This document shows positions 7,673-15,429 of a DNA stretch of 21,477 nt, in pieces. The stretch spans positions 1 to 21,477 of the forward strand of contig MVCY01000008.1 in the NCBI GenBank assembly GCA_002049985.1, read 5' to 3'. A program made the position numbers and the translations under genes. The notes beneath the pieces were generated by a model, which saw only the letters and a program-made list of their open reading frames with translations, searched no databases and was not told the DNA's origin. The DNA is from Candidatus Latescibacteria bacterium 4484_181 (lineage in GTDB: Bacteria; Latescibacterota; MVCY01). Positions within the stretch are counted from its first letter, which is position 1; each line of letters begins with the position of its first letter.

Positions 7673-8272
7673 ATGCGCCCCACTGTTGATTCTGTTGAAA
7701 GACTGACTGCGGCATTTCAGAAACTGCCTTCCATTGGAAGAAGAACTGCCCAGAGGCTAACTTTCTATCTGATGAAGGCCGACAGAGAAGAGGCACTCTC
7801 TCTGGCCGAGGCAATTATCGAGCTAAAGGAGAAAACCCGTTACTGTTCGATCTGCTTCAATCTGACCGAAACCGACCCATGTAGTGTCTGCTCTGATTCT
7901 ACCCGAAACAGCTCAATCATATGCGTGGTAGAAGAACCAAGAGATGTGTTAGCGGTGGAGAAAACAGGCCAGTATAGAGGGCTGTATCACGTGCTGGGCG
8001 GAGTTCTGTCGCCCCTGGATGGTATCGGCCCAGATAACCTAAGGATCAGAGAACTCCAGGAGCGGGTAAGAAATGGCGTCCAGGAAGTGATCCTGGCCAC
8101 CAGTGCTACGGCGGAAGGGGAAACCACCTCCGTCTATCTGGCCAAATTGCTCCGGCCCTACCCAGTGAAGGTCTCCCGGCTTGCTCAGGGGCTGCCTGTA
8201 GGTGGAGATTTAGAGATCGCCAGCAAAGAGACTTTAATTCGAGCTATAGAAGAACGGCGAAAGGTAGAATAG
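7673..8272 (+). CDS. recR: Recombination protein RecR
   Basis: This 199-residue protein is the standard RecR length. It contains the N-terminal helix-hairpin-helix (LPSIGRRTAQRL, 18-29), a four-cysteine zinc finger (Cys58, Cys61, Cys70, Cys73), a Toprim domain starting at about residue 81 (SIICVVEEPRDVLAVE), and the C-terminal RLAQGLPVGGDLE block. RecR works with RecO (and RecF) to load RecA at gaps in DNA. It starts 24 nt after ybaB with a GGAG upstream. It appears intact. Confidence 0.97.
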   Translation: MRPTVDSVERLTAAFQKLPSIGRRTAQRLTFYLMKADREEALSLAEAIIELKEKTRYCSICFNLTETDPCSVCSDSTRNSSIICVVEEPRDVLAVEKTGQYRGLYHVLGGVLSPLDGIGPDNLRIRELQERVRNGVQEVILATSATAEGETTSVYLAKLLRPYPVKVSRLAQGLPVGGDLEIASKETLIRAIEERRKVE

Positions 8273-8318
8273 TCACTTCAAATCAAAATAGCGGATCGAA
8301 GCAATCCAGGAGGATGTT

Positions 8319-8891
8319 ATGTCCAAGATGATTGAAGTTCGATGGCACGGCAGGGGAGGACAGGGGGCGAAGACCGCTGCCTATCTTCTCGCCGAATCGG
8401 CAATGCAAGAGGGTAAATACATCCAAGCCTTCCCGGAATACGGACCAGAGAGGATGGGGGCACCCATGATGGCCTTCACTCGCATAAGCGACACCCCAAT
8501 CAGAATTCACTGCCATGTAAAAACCCCCCAAGTGGTGGCAGTACTGGACCCCACCCTACTTGAAACCGTGGATATCTTGGATGGAGTTCCCAAAGATGGC
8601 ACGGTGGTGGTAAACACAGGAGAGTCGCCGGACTCCTTGCGGAGGAGCCTGAGCATATCGGGTAGGCGTCTGTTCACCGTGCCAGCCACCCAAATCGCCC
8701 TGGAGACTATAGGCAAACCCATCCCTAACACCCCGATGATAGGGGCTATGATTAAGGCCAGTGGACTTTTGAACATTGAAGCAGTTATCACTAACACCCG
8801 CAAGAGCTTTGAGAAAAAGTTCAGCGGTCTGGTAGTAGAGAAGAATATCCAGGCTATCCGACGGGCCTATGAGGAGGTGAAGTCAGAGTGA
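8319..8891 (+). CDS. porG: 2-oxoacid:ferredoxin oxidoreductase gamma subunit
   Basis: The 190-residue product begins MIEVRWHGRGGQG after three residues, and continues FPEYGPERMGAPMMAFTRIS and LDPTLLETVD. This is the usual signature of the gamma subunit (PorG/PorC) of the four-subunit pyruvate or other 2-oxoacid:ferredoxin oxidoreductases. AGGAGG precedes ATG 8319 at 6-nt spacing. It is first in a porG-porD-porA-porB cluster and its stop overlaps porD (GTGA). The complex oxidises a 2-oxoacid with CoA to acyl-CoA, CO2 and reduced ferredoxin in anaerobes. Pyruvate is the most likely substrate from the resemblance of the beta subunit to Thermotoga PorB, but other 2-oxoacids cannot be excluded. 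Confidence 0.93.
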   Translation: MSKMIEVRWHGRGGQGAKTAAYLLAESAMQEGKYIQAFPEYGPERMGAPMMAFTRISDTPIRIHCHVKTPQVVAVLDPTLLETVDILDGVPKDGTVVVNTGESPDSLRRSLSISGRRLFTVPATQIALETIGKPIPNTPMIGAMIKASGLLNIEAVITNTRKSFEKKFSGLVVEKNIQAIRRAYEEVKSE

Positions 8892-9199
8892 AGATTACAC
8901 CGGATACAGGATGGAAAAAACTGCCTCAGGGAGGAGTTATACTGGAAGCAGGCAACGCCGAGCAGTACATAACCGGCAGTTGGCGAACTTTCCGCCCCAT
9001 CCGTGATGAACAGAAATGCACCAATTGCCTGCTGTGCTGGATCCACTGCCCCGACTCTTCCATTATAGTAGAAAACGCTAAGATTGTGGGCATAGATTAT
9101 GACCATTGCAAGGGCTGCGGCATCTGTGCCGAGGTCTGCCCCCCAAGAATTAAGGCAATAACAATGGTAGAAGAAAGAAAAACGGATGATTTGAAATAG
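8888..9199 (+). CDS. porD: 2-oxoacid:ferredoxin oxidoreductase delta (ferredoxin) subunit
   Basis: This 103-residue protein starts at GTG 8888, overlapping the porG stop by 4 nt. It carries two CxxCxxCxxxC motifs (Cys44/47/50/54 and Cys74/77/80/84), the layout of a 2[4Fe-4S] ferredoxin-type subunit. The N-terminal extension of about 40 residues (GSWRTFRP before the first cluster) is typical of PorD. It carries electrons from the catalytic alpha/beta core to external ferredoxin. Confidence 0.94.
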   Translation: MKITPDTGWKKLPQGGVILEAGNAEQYITGSWRTFRPIRDEQKCTNCLLCWIHCPDSSIIVENAKIVGIDYDHCKGCGICAEVCPPRIKAITMVEERKTDDLK

Positions 9200-9224
9200 T
9201 ATAATGCATTAGTTAAGGAGGCTA

Positions 9225-9239
9225 AGGGATTCTATCCCT
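9225..9239 (+). repeat. Short perfect hairpin between porD and porA
   Basis: AGGGAT-TCT-ATCCCT forms a 6-bp stem with a 3-nt loop inside the 90-nt porD-porA gap. It follows an AAGGAG that is not used by a recognisable gene. It could be an RNA stability or processing element that tunes subunit ratios, and is too short to claim more. Confidence 0.3.
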
Positions 9240-9289
9240 GTGAAATCTATCCAGATCAATGCTCATCTTGACCAGAAAAGGAGCGAATT

Positions 9290-10471
9290 ATGGGAAAATT
9301 GATTTCAATGGAGGGGAATCAGGCAGCAGCAGAGGCGATGCGTCAGATAAATCCCGACGTAGTGGCTGCCTATCCCATAACTCCTCAAACTGAAGTTGTA
9401 CAGACGTTTGCCCAATTTGTGGCCGATGGTCGGGTGGATACCGAATTCATCACTGTGGAGAGCGAGCATTCAGCAATGAGTGCTTGCGTGGGAGCAGCGG
9501 CGGCAGGCACCCGGGTAATGACCGCTACTTCTGCCAACGGTATGGCCCTTATGTGGGAGATCCTTTACATCGCCGCCTCCACCCGCCTGCCAATTGTTAT
9601 GGCCCTGGTGAATAGAGCTCTTTCCGCCAATATAAACATCCATTGCGATCACTCTGACTCAATGGGTGCCAGAGATGCGGGCTGGATTCAACTTTACTGT
9701 GAAAACAGTCAGGAGGTCTACGATACCCTCATTCAAGCAGTGCGTATCGCTGAACATCCCCAGGTCAGGCTGCCAGTTATGGTTTGCTACGATGGCTTCA
9801 TCATCAGCCATGCAGTGGAATGCCTAAAACTACTCGAAGACAAGGAAGTTCAGGAATTTGTGGGCGAATTCAAGCCAGTAAATTCCCTGCTGGATATCGC
9901 TCACCCTCACACCTTTGGGCCTCTGGACCTTTACGATTTCTATTTTGAGCATAAGCGCCAGCAAATAGAGGCCTACGGCCCGGCCAAGCAAGTCATAGTC
10001 GAAATCGGCAAGCAGTTCAGTGCCCTCTCAGGGAGGGAGTACGGACTGTTTGAAGGCTATCGGCTTCAGGACGCTCGGCTGGCAATAGTTCTGCTGGGTT
10101 CTGCCGCTGGGACTGCAAAGGAGGCTGTGGACCGGCTAAGAGCCGATGGCTTACCTATAGGACTGCTAAAGTTGCGAGCTTTCAGGCCCTTTCCCAGCGA
10201 AGAGTTGATCCAGCTTTTGGGCGGATTTGAAGCGGTTGCTGTGCTGGACAGAGCGGTCTCCTTCGGGGCAACCGCTGGACCACTCTTCACTGAGATAAGC
10301 TCGGCCCTGTTCAGAGCCGATCGCCGTCCCCTATTGGTCAACTACATCTACGGCTTGGGGGGAAGAGATATAGACATAGAAGATATACAGAAGGTTGGAG
10401 AAGAACTGGAGAGAACAGCAGAACGAGGAAAAACAGAACAGCTTGTTGACTATGTCAGTGTTAGAGAATAG
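9290..10471 (+). CDS. porA: 2-oxoacid:ferredoxin oxidoreductase alpha subunit
   Basis: The 393-residue product has all the usual PorA blocks: MEGNQAAAEAM, AAYPITPQTE, the VESEHSAMSACVGAA stretch, TATSANGMALMWE, VNRALSANINIHCDHSDSM with GARDAGW, and C-terminal LLKLRAFRPFPSEEL and YIYGLGGRDI. The N-terminal half is the pyrimidine-binding TPP domain and the C-terminal part the transketolase-C-like domain. AAAAGGAG lies just upstream of ATG 9290. The length is normal and no lesion is visible, unlike its partner porB. Confidence 0.95.
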   Translation: MGKLISMEGNQAAAEAMRQINPDVVAAYPITPQTEVVQTFAQFVADGRVDTEFITVESEHSAMSACVGAAAAGTRVMTATSANGMALMWEILYIAASTRLPIVMALVNRALSANINIHCDHSDSMGARDAGWIQLYCENSQEVYDTLIQAVRIAEHPQVRLPVMVCYDGFIISHAVECLKLLEDKEVQEFVGEFKPVNSLLDIAHPHTFGPLDLYDFYFEHKRQQIEAYGPAKQVIVEIGKQFSALSGREYGLFEGYRLQDARLAIVLLGSAAGTAKEAVDRLRADGLPIGLLKLRAFRPFPSEELIQLLGGFEAVAVLDRAVSFGATAGPLFTEISSALFRADRRPLLVNYIYGLGGRDIDIEDIQKVGEELERTAERGKTEQLVDYVSVRE

Positions 10472-10480
10472 GAGGAGTTG

Positions 10481-10543
10481 ATGGCCAGCTTAAAAGAACT
10501 TTCCAGCAGCATCGGCTGTGTGCCGGTTGTGGGGCCTCCATAA
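10481..10543 (+). pseudogene. Detached start of porB
   Basis: ATG 10481, 9 nt after the porA stop and preceded by GGAGGAG, opens with MASLKELSS, the expected start of a PorB beta subunit, but the frame ends at TAA 10541. The conserved continuation QHRLCAGCGAS is encoded from 10507 in another frame. PorB proteins usually have several more residues between these blocks, so a small deletion with frame change is the simplest reading. This piece belongs with the CDS at 10546. Confidence 0.75.
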
Positions 10544-10545
10544 TT

Positions 10546-11376
10546 GTGCGGCAGGTGCTTCTGGCAGCGGATACACCTGTAGTGGTGGCAAATGCCACCG
10601 GTTGTCTTGAGGTGGCAACAACTATATTCCCATACACTGCCTGGCGTTGTCCCTTTATTCACTGCGCCTTTGAAAATGCCGCCTCTACGCTCAGTGGGGT
10701 GGAAACAGCGTACCGGGCGTTGAAGAAGAAAGGGAAAATTAGTCAAGACATCAGATTTATCGCCTTCGGGGGCGACGGAGGTACTTATGACATAGGTCTA
10801 CAGGCCCTTTCTGGCGCCTGCGAACGGGGTCACCGGATGCTTTATGTCTGCTACGACAATCAGGCCTACATGAACACGGGCATCCAGCGGTCCAGCGCCA
10901 CTCCGCTGGGGGCGGCAACTACCACCTGCCCGGCGGGCAAACTGCTCCCAGGTAAGTCCCAGAACAGAAAGGACCTAACTGAAATAATGGCCGCTCACCA
11001 TATCCCCTATGTGGCTCAGACTTCACCCGGCCGCTGGAATGACCTGGTGAGCAAAACCCAAACCGCGCTCCGAACCGAAGGACCATCGTTTATGAATGTT
11101 CTCTCCCCCTGCCCTCGTGGCTGGCGATTCCCCCCAAATGAGACCATCAAGATAGCCCAACTGGCCGTAGATACTTGCCTATGGCCACTCTATGAGGTTG
11201 TAGAGGGTAAGTGGAGACTAACTTACCGACCGAAGCAGAAACTCCCTGTCGAAGAATGGCTTAAAACCCAAGGAAGATTTGCCCATCTATTCAAAGGCGA
11301 TAATCAACAGGTGATTGAACAACTACAGGCTGAAGTGGACCGCCGTTGGGAAGAACTGTTGGAGAAAAGCTCTTGA
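10546..11376 (+). CDS. porB: 2-oxoacid:ferredoxin oxidoreductase beta subunit, frameshifted at 5' end
   Basis: The 276 codons from GTG 10546 match the TPP-binding beta subunit: ATGCLEVATTIFPYTAW, FENAASTLSGVETAY, GGDGGTYDIG with the downstream YDNQAYMNTG (TPP/Mg2+ motif), SPCPRGW and the C-terminal QAEVDRRWEELL. The same frame is readable upstream from about 10507 as HRLCAGCGASIIV, which contains the CxxC that contributes to the [4Fe-4S] cluster, but it has no start codon there. The genuine start (ATG 10481) is in a different frame. Use of GTG 10546 would remove the cluster ligands, so it is unlikely to be the native start. The rest of the protein is complete. Confidence 0.88.
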   Translation: MRQVLLAADTPVVVANATGCLEVATTIFPYTAWRCPFIHCAFENAASTLSGVETAYRALKKKGKISQDIRFIAFGGDGGTYDIGLQALSGACERGHRMLYVCYDNQAYMNTGIQRSSATPLGAATTTCPAGKLLPGKSQNRKDLTEIMAAHHIPYVAQTSPGRWNDLVSKTQTALRTEGPSFMNVLSPCPRGWRFPPNETIKIAQLAVDTCLWPLYEVVEGKWRLTYRPKQKLPVEEWLKTQGRFAHLFKGDNQQVIEQLQAEVDRRWEELLEKSS

Positions 11377-11583
11377 AAAAGGCGACATACCACCCAGTCC
11401 TTTCTGAGGGAGAAGAAAAACAGCTTTACCTCAATTTGATCAGGTGTGGCATCCAATTTGTACTGACATACCCAAAGCCCGAATACCAAAATGACGGGAA
11501 AAAGCGCTTTTGCCATCTGGATCTTCCCATTTGATATTGCTTCCAAATACTCTGCTCATAATGGAAGAAGATGAGTTGATACT

Positions 11584-11646
11584 ATGAAGGACCTGATAAC
11601 TGCGCCCAATGTGTTGACGTTCTCCCGGATTGTTGCCAATACTTAG
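11584..11646 (+). pseudogene. Detached start of the pgsA-like gene
   Basis: ATG 11584 starts MKDLITAPNVLTFSRIVANT and stops at TAG 11644. PNxLTxxRI is the usual N-terminus of CDP-alcohol phosphatidyltransferases. The next expected part, a first membrane helix of about 15-20 residues, is absent, and the downstream sequence resumes in another frame (from about 11643). The upstream ribosome binding site is weak (GGAAG). Confidence 0.75.
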
Positions 11647-12116
11647 CTCTGATTGTCTTTGGAGTAGCCTCATTGACGGATAAGTACGACGGTAAGCTTG
11701 CCAGAACCAGAGGCTTATCCAGTCGTTTTGGCCGATTCTTGGACCCTCTGGCCGATAAGATTCTCACCCTCTCAGTTCTTTTCTCTCTGGTTATCAGAAA
11801 CTTGGTTGCTTCGTGGATGGTGGAAGTCATCCTGGCGCGAGAGATAGTCATCACCGGCATCCGTATGCGGGCCCTGCGTAGTGACCGGCAGATGGCAACA
11901 TCAAAACTGGCCAAATGGAAAACAGCCATTCAGTTGGCTGTCATCTTCCTCATTTTGGTGTTTCTCAGTCTACAAAAGACTCTTACCCGATGGAGGGTAC
12001 ACTCCGCCCTGATCGATGGTGATTTTTCTTACTATTTTCTAAACGGGGCAACAGGAGCAATGATGGCTTTAGCCCTTATTTCAGCTGTGCCATATATTGT
12101 CGGTCACACCAAGTGA
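11643..12116 (+). pseudogene. pgsA: CDP-alcohol phosphatidyltransferase (PgsA-like), disrupted
   Basis: This frame reads LALIVFGVASLTDKYDG and then KLAR...FGRFLDPLADK, a perfect D-x2-DG-x2-AR-x8-G-x3-D-x3-D catalytic motif of the CDP-alcohol phosphatidyltransferase family. Hydrophobic helices continue to the C-terminus. The length and the TD-x2-DG context fit PgsA, which makes phosphatidylglycerophosphate from CDP-diacylglycerol in the inner membrane. The start codon and first helix are not in this frame (see 11584-11646), and the first in-frame alternative is TTG 11673. If real, the break would inactivate a normally essential lipid gene unless another copy exists. A 207-bp gap separates it from porB. 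Confidence 0.8.
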
Positions 12117-12185
12117 TGGACTGTCGGACCGATTCTAGACCTCCGGCTGACTCGCTGCCCGGGCGTCCCCTACTTGCCCTATAAT

Positions 12186-12209
12186 AAAAAAAAGAGACGG
12201 TACCTCTTT
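12186..12209 (-). terminator. Intrinsic terminator for the minus-strand operon
   Basis: On the minus strand AAAGAG-(GTACCGT)-CTCTTT forms a 6-bp stem (12191-12209) followed at once by eight U (A-run 12186-12193 on plus). It lies about 195 nt beyond the DUF4432 stop and 70 nt from the convergent pgsA end. The stem is short and A/U-rich at its base, so strength is moderate. The 287 bp between the two genes hold nothing else recognisable. Confidence 0.55.
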
Positions 12210-12403
12210 GACGCTGGTTCTTTTCAGATTCGGTTAGCTTATCTCTATTTCTCCACAACTTCTAACTGTCTCTTGTAAAGTATCTGGATTAGTCTCCTAT
12301 TGTGTGACTATTGACTTCACAGTGGGAAAAGCCACGATTATGCATTTCGCACATATTCATCAGCCTCCTGCAACCCAGGAAAGAGAGTGAGACTTCGTGC
12401 ATA

Positions 12404-13495
12404 TTAGGCCTGTTTGATTTCTTTGACGATCTCCTCAAATTGACTGATCTGCTGGTTTGAGGCGAGCACTCCTATCTCTATCTCATATCGCCGTCTCTCA
12501 CTCGGCTCTAAGAATTCCAGCTCCCCGCTCTCCCTTGCCTTGGCCCTGCCCTCTACCCTGCAGTTGGCAGGCTCGATTCCCACCACATAACAGCCCTCCC
12601 CGTTCATCTTCCATTCCACCAACACGGGTAGTTGCTGCTTCTTATATTTGATGTAGAAACCAATTCCCTTCCCATTCCCAAAACCTCTATTAACTAAGGC
12701 GGCGTAGGTGTACCCCTGTGGGTCAGCATTTAGGTCAAGGTAGTAAACACGCTCTTTAAAGCCCGGAGCCGGAGGAAGGAAACGATTATATCTCTCCATC
12801 TCTATCTTGGCTTGTTCATCTCGCGGTTGGAAAGAGGCCACCGGACAGATAAGCTCCGAACCCTCAGCTACTACTGGAAATCCACCGTTTATGTGATAGA
12901 GAATCATATGGGGCGTTTTTTCAAAGCCCAAGTTCTCCACTGTGTCTTCAAGCTTCAGCTTGTTCTCCCCTAACTTGGCGGATATCTTTCGGGTAAGACA
13001 GATATTCTCTCCCAAGGCGGCGGTCTCTCTTATTTTCCCCCTGATCCACATTGTGTAGCTTTCGCCTTCCCAGTGTCCGTCGGCCAGGACGTTCTGGGCG
13101 GGGATGTTAGAGATTCTGCCGTGTAGCCCCAGCGGTTCTCCCTGATCTATGCAGGGTTCACCTAAGTAGCTTAATCCACAGGTAGTAAGCAGCCCACCGA
13201 AGAAGCCTCTGAGCCACCCCAGTCCCTGGGGCTCAAAGAAGGCGGGCGAGACATCTCCGGTACAGGAACGCCAGCACAGGGGTATCCCCCGGTATTCGGC
13301 GAAACTTATGTCCATTCCTCTGCCGGGCAAGACGGTGAAGTTTAGCCCACCGCCAGTGCGAAAATCAACTGCCTCTGTCCCAGCTGCTTTTCCCTCTGCC
13401 AGCCAGTATCTCTTTACTCCCCCTGCCTGCGAGATGTCGCCGATGTGACGCAGCAGATCCCTTTTGGTAAAGCTTTCTCCATATAGCTTTGGCAT
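12404..13495 (-). CDS. DUF4432 family protein (aldose 1-epimerase superfamily)
   Basis: I choose ATG 13495 (363 residues, MPKLYGESFTKRDLL) because GGAGG sits 8 nt upstream. The GTG three codons earlier overlaps that site. The protein has the DUF4432 blocks VDFRTGGGLNFTVLPGRGMD, LGWLRGFFGGLLTTCGLSYL, GLHGRISNIPAQNV, LYHINGGFP and the C-terminal VVGIEPANCRVEGR. These are beta-sandwich proteins of the galactose mutarotase superfamily, often found in sugar catabolic loci, whose true substrates are mostly unknown. Here no sugar kinase or transporter is adjacent, so no pathway can be assigned. It appears intact and is last in the exbB-exbD-exbD-AEC-DUF4432 run. Confidence 0.85.
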   Translation of the reverse strand: MPKLYGESFTKRDLLRHIGDISQAGGVKRYWLAEGKAAGTEAVDFRTGGGLNFTVLPGRGMDISFAEYRGIPLCWRSCTGDVSPAFFEPQGLGWLRGFFGGLLTTCGLSYLGEPCIDQGEPLGLHGRISNIPAQNVLADGHWEGESYTMWIRGKIRETAALGENICLTRKISAKLGENKLKLEDTVENLGFEKTPHMILYHINGGFPVVAEGSELICPVASFQPRDEQAKIEMERYNRFLPPAPGFKERVYYLDLNADPQGYTYAALVNRGFGNGKGIGFYIKYKKQQLPVLVEWKMNGEGCYVVGIEPANCRVEGRAKARESGELEFLEPSERRRYEIEIGVLASNQQISQFEEIVKEIKQA

Positions 13496-13594
13496 TTGTT
13501 CCACCTCCGGGCAGTATCAGATTTTCATCAACAAAGTAGATCTCCAAGATACACATAGAAATTGGAGTTCTCTTTGGGCACAGTGCAAATACGG

Positions 13595-13930
13595 TTAAAG
13601 TAAATTCATTACGAAGTATATTAGAGGAGTTAAGGGTAAAACAGCGAAGGTAGTGAAAATCCAGGCGCTGTTTGCCAAGTCTTGGTTTAGATCCAAAAGC
13701 CGGGAGAGCACCAGAGAGAAGATGGCCACCGGCATGCAGGACTCGATGAATACTACTTTTAAAGGTAATCCGCCGAGGATGCGGTGACATCCCAGAAGAT
13801 AAGCGATGCTCACTGCGATGAGCGGGCTCACTATGAATTTCAGAACAGATAGACTCAAGTCGTCTCGGAGATATTTTGCAATCTTGCGCACCCTTATAGT
13901 CATACCAATGGCAAATGTATATAAAGCCAC
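13595..13930 (-). CDS. AEC-family transporter, C-terminal part
   Basis: This frame encodes ALYTFAIGMTIRVRKIAKYL and then membrane helices (LKFIVSPLIAVSIAYLLG, VVFIESCMPVAIFSLVL, FTTFAVLPLTPLIYFV), the typical second half of AEC (auxin efflux carrier-like) permeases. The frame is open slightly upstream as YLDVALYTFAIG. The first half is in another frame at 13900-14463. About 25 residues of the central region expected in AEC proteins are missing at the junction near 13935-13950. The substrate of such carriers is typically an organic anion, but cannot be inferred here. Confidence 0.75.
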   Translation of the reverse strand: MALYTFAIGMTIRVRKIAKYLRDDLSLSVLKFIVSPLIAVSIAYLLGCHRILGGLPLKVVFIESCMPVAIFSLVLSRLLDLNQDLANSAWIFTTFAVLPLTPLIYFVMNLL

Positions 13931-14463
13931 ATCCAGATATATACAATCCTAATGGGATTAGTGAATAGGTCTTCTAGATTATTCCGCCAGCCAAGGAGAG
14001 GACAAGGACTGTAGCGACCAACAATAAGGAATCCTATGGTAAATAGGAAAGGAATGAAATAAGCGGTATAAAGAAGAGAAACAGAGAATCCAGGTTCTCC
14101 TAAGAAGAGGAAACAGATGAAGCCTCCCAGAGTCACCCCTATGTTGGAGAACATAGCGCATCCCAAAAATGCCCCCCTGCTTTCAGAGTCGTGACCTAGC
14201 AGGCCGGAGAAAAAACGTGCCGGCAGTACCACTGAGAGGGAAAGCATAGTGGCCGTCAAGGGTACGGCAAACAGCAGGCTCAGATCTGAGAGGTCGAGAA
14301 TCCAGAAGGTACTGCAGATTATGACCGGCTCAAGAAAAACGATAGTGCTCTTCATGATGGTGCTGCTCACCCTCTCGCCCAGACCTGCCCTCCTTTTGGC
14401 CAGATATCCAAGCAAGAGAAAACCATAGATAAGGGACACGTAAATCAGAAACTTAGAGACCAT
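13900..14463 (-). CDS. AEC-family transporter, N-terminal part
   Basis: ATG 14463 begins MVSKFLIYVSLIYGFLLLGYL, the first membrane helix of an AEC permease. It continues through several helices and the GCAMFSNIGVTLGGFICF block, a conserved feature of the family in which a Met-Phe-x-N-x-G motif lies in a broken helix. Family resemblance stops at about LFTNPIRIV (near 13950), after which the frame runs into out-of-frame sequence and ends at 13900. A complete protein would be about 300-315 residues, and the two parts add up to about 285. It lies 58 nt after exbD2, so it is probably cotranscribed with the exb genes. Confidence 0.75.
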   Translation of the reverse strand: MVSKFLIYVSLIYGFLLLGYLAKRRAGLGERVSSTIMKSTIVFLEPVIICSTFWILDLSDLSLLFAVPLTATMLSLSVVLPARFFSGLLGHDSESRGAFLGCAMFSNIGVTLGGFICFLFLGEPGFSVSLLYTAYFIPFLFTIGFLIVGRYSPCPLLGWRNNLEDLFTNPIRIVYIWMWLYIHLPLV

Positions 14464-14521
14464 CAACCATCTACCTTTCTGTAAAAGCGGCAGACCACCT
14501 CCTTCTTGGGCTTCAGATCTC

Positions 14522-14929
14522 TCACTTCTTCCTCTTGGTAGCGAAATTTATCCTGAGAGCTCCAGCCTTCTTCAGCTCCTCCATAATGTCCGAGACTATC
14601 CCATAGGGCACATTCTTATCGCATTTAAGAGAGACAACAATCCGGGGGTTCTTGGACAGTTTCCGATAGATAACCGACTTCACCTGTGGCATATTCACTA
14701 TCATATCATCAATGCATATCCTCCCCTCTGCCGTTACCCAAATGTAGGTGATGTGCCTCTTGGTTTCGATCCGCTCTATCTTCTTGGCTGAGGGCAACTC
14801 CACCGGCAGACCCCGGTATCGAACAAAAACAGTGGAAACCATAAAGAAGATCAATAGCAGAAAGACTATATCTGACAGCGAACTGGTAGGGATAGCTGTC
14901 TCTACGCCCACTTTCCGTCTGAATCTCAT
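14522..14929 (-). CDS. exbD: ExbD/TolR-family protein (second copy)
   Basis: This 135-residue protein has a short cytoplasmic tail (MRFRRK), one membrane helix (SLSDIVFLLLIFFMVSTVF, about 18-36) containing Asp20 at the position of the proton-carrying ExbD aspartate, and a small periplasmic domain ending IMEELKKAGALRIN. It starts just after the stop of the upstream exbD copy, with a GGAG inside that gene's end, indicating tight coupling. ExbD with ExbB makes a proton-driven motor in the inner membrane. Confidence 0.92.
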   Translation of the reverse strand: MRFRRKVGVETAIPTSSLSDIVFLLLIFFMVSTVFVRYRGLPVELPSAKKIERIETKRHITYIWVTAEGRICIDDMIVNMPQVKSVIYRKLSKNPRIVVSLKCDKNVPYGIVSDIMEELKKAGALRINFATKRKK

Positions 14930-14934
14930 CTTCG

Positions 14935-15333
14935 CTACTCCGGTGATGCAATGGATATACGTTTGGCACCCGCCAGTTTCACCTGGTCCAGTACATCGAT
15001 GAAGACGTCGTACTTGGTCTCTCGGTCAGCTTTTAGAGAGATAATAAGCCTTGGATTATCTGCTAGTCTCCTCTTTATCTGCTCTCTGAGTTCAGATATG
15101 GTGATAATCTCCCCCTCACACATAATCTCCCCTAAGGCGTTGACCCAGATGTGGCATATGTTCTTCTTCGGCACCTCTGTGGTTCGACCCGGCGCTGGTA
15201 AGGTCAGACCAATTCCCTTGTCCATATGCATAGTGGTGGTAACCAGAAAGAAAATAATCAGAAGAAAGGCTATGTCAGGCAGTGAAGCCGTGGGAATTGC
15301 GGGCCTGGCTATTCTTTTGCTTCTGGGAACCAT
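14935..15333 (-). CDS. exbD: ExbD/TolR-family protein (first copy)
   Basis: This 132-residue protein has the same plan as its neighbour: a basic tail, a helix with SLPDIAFLLIIFFLVTTTM containing Asp20, a proline-rich link (TLPAPGR) and a periplasmic domain ending LDQVKLAGAKRISIA. GGAG lies 9 nt before ATG 15333. The two ExbDs differ clearly in their periplasmic domains, so they may form a heterodimer rather than being a recent duplication. No TonB or TolA gene is in the window, and the partner that couples the motor to the outer membrane is not visible. Confidence 0.92.
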   Translation of the reverse strand: MVPRSKRIARPAIPTASLPDIAFLLIIFFLVTTTMHMDKGIGLTLPAPGRTTEVPKKNICHIWVNALGEIMCEGEIITISELREQIKRRLADNPRLIISLKADRETKYDVFIDVLDQVKLAGAKRISIASPE

Positions 15334-15429
15334 TTCCTATTCTCCTCACTCTGATTGGCATTGTCAAATTCTCACTGAAGAAATCACAGAGAAAGACAGA
15401 GTTCAGAAATCGTCATTTTGAGAGGATGT

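Noticed and set aside
11346..11534. Plus-strand ORF overlapping the porB end
   Set aside because: It is short, mostly out-of-frame over porB, and has no recognisable product; the small AAAAGCGCTTTT palindrome inside is not followed by a terminator signature.
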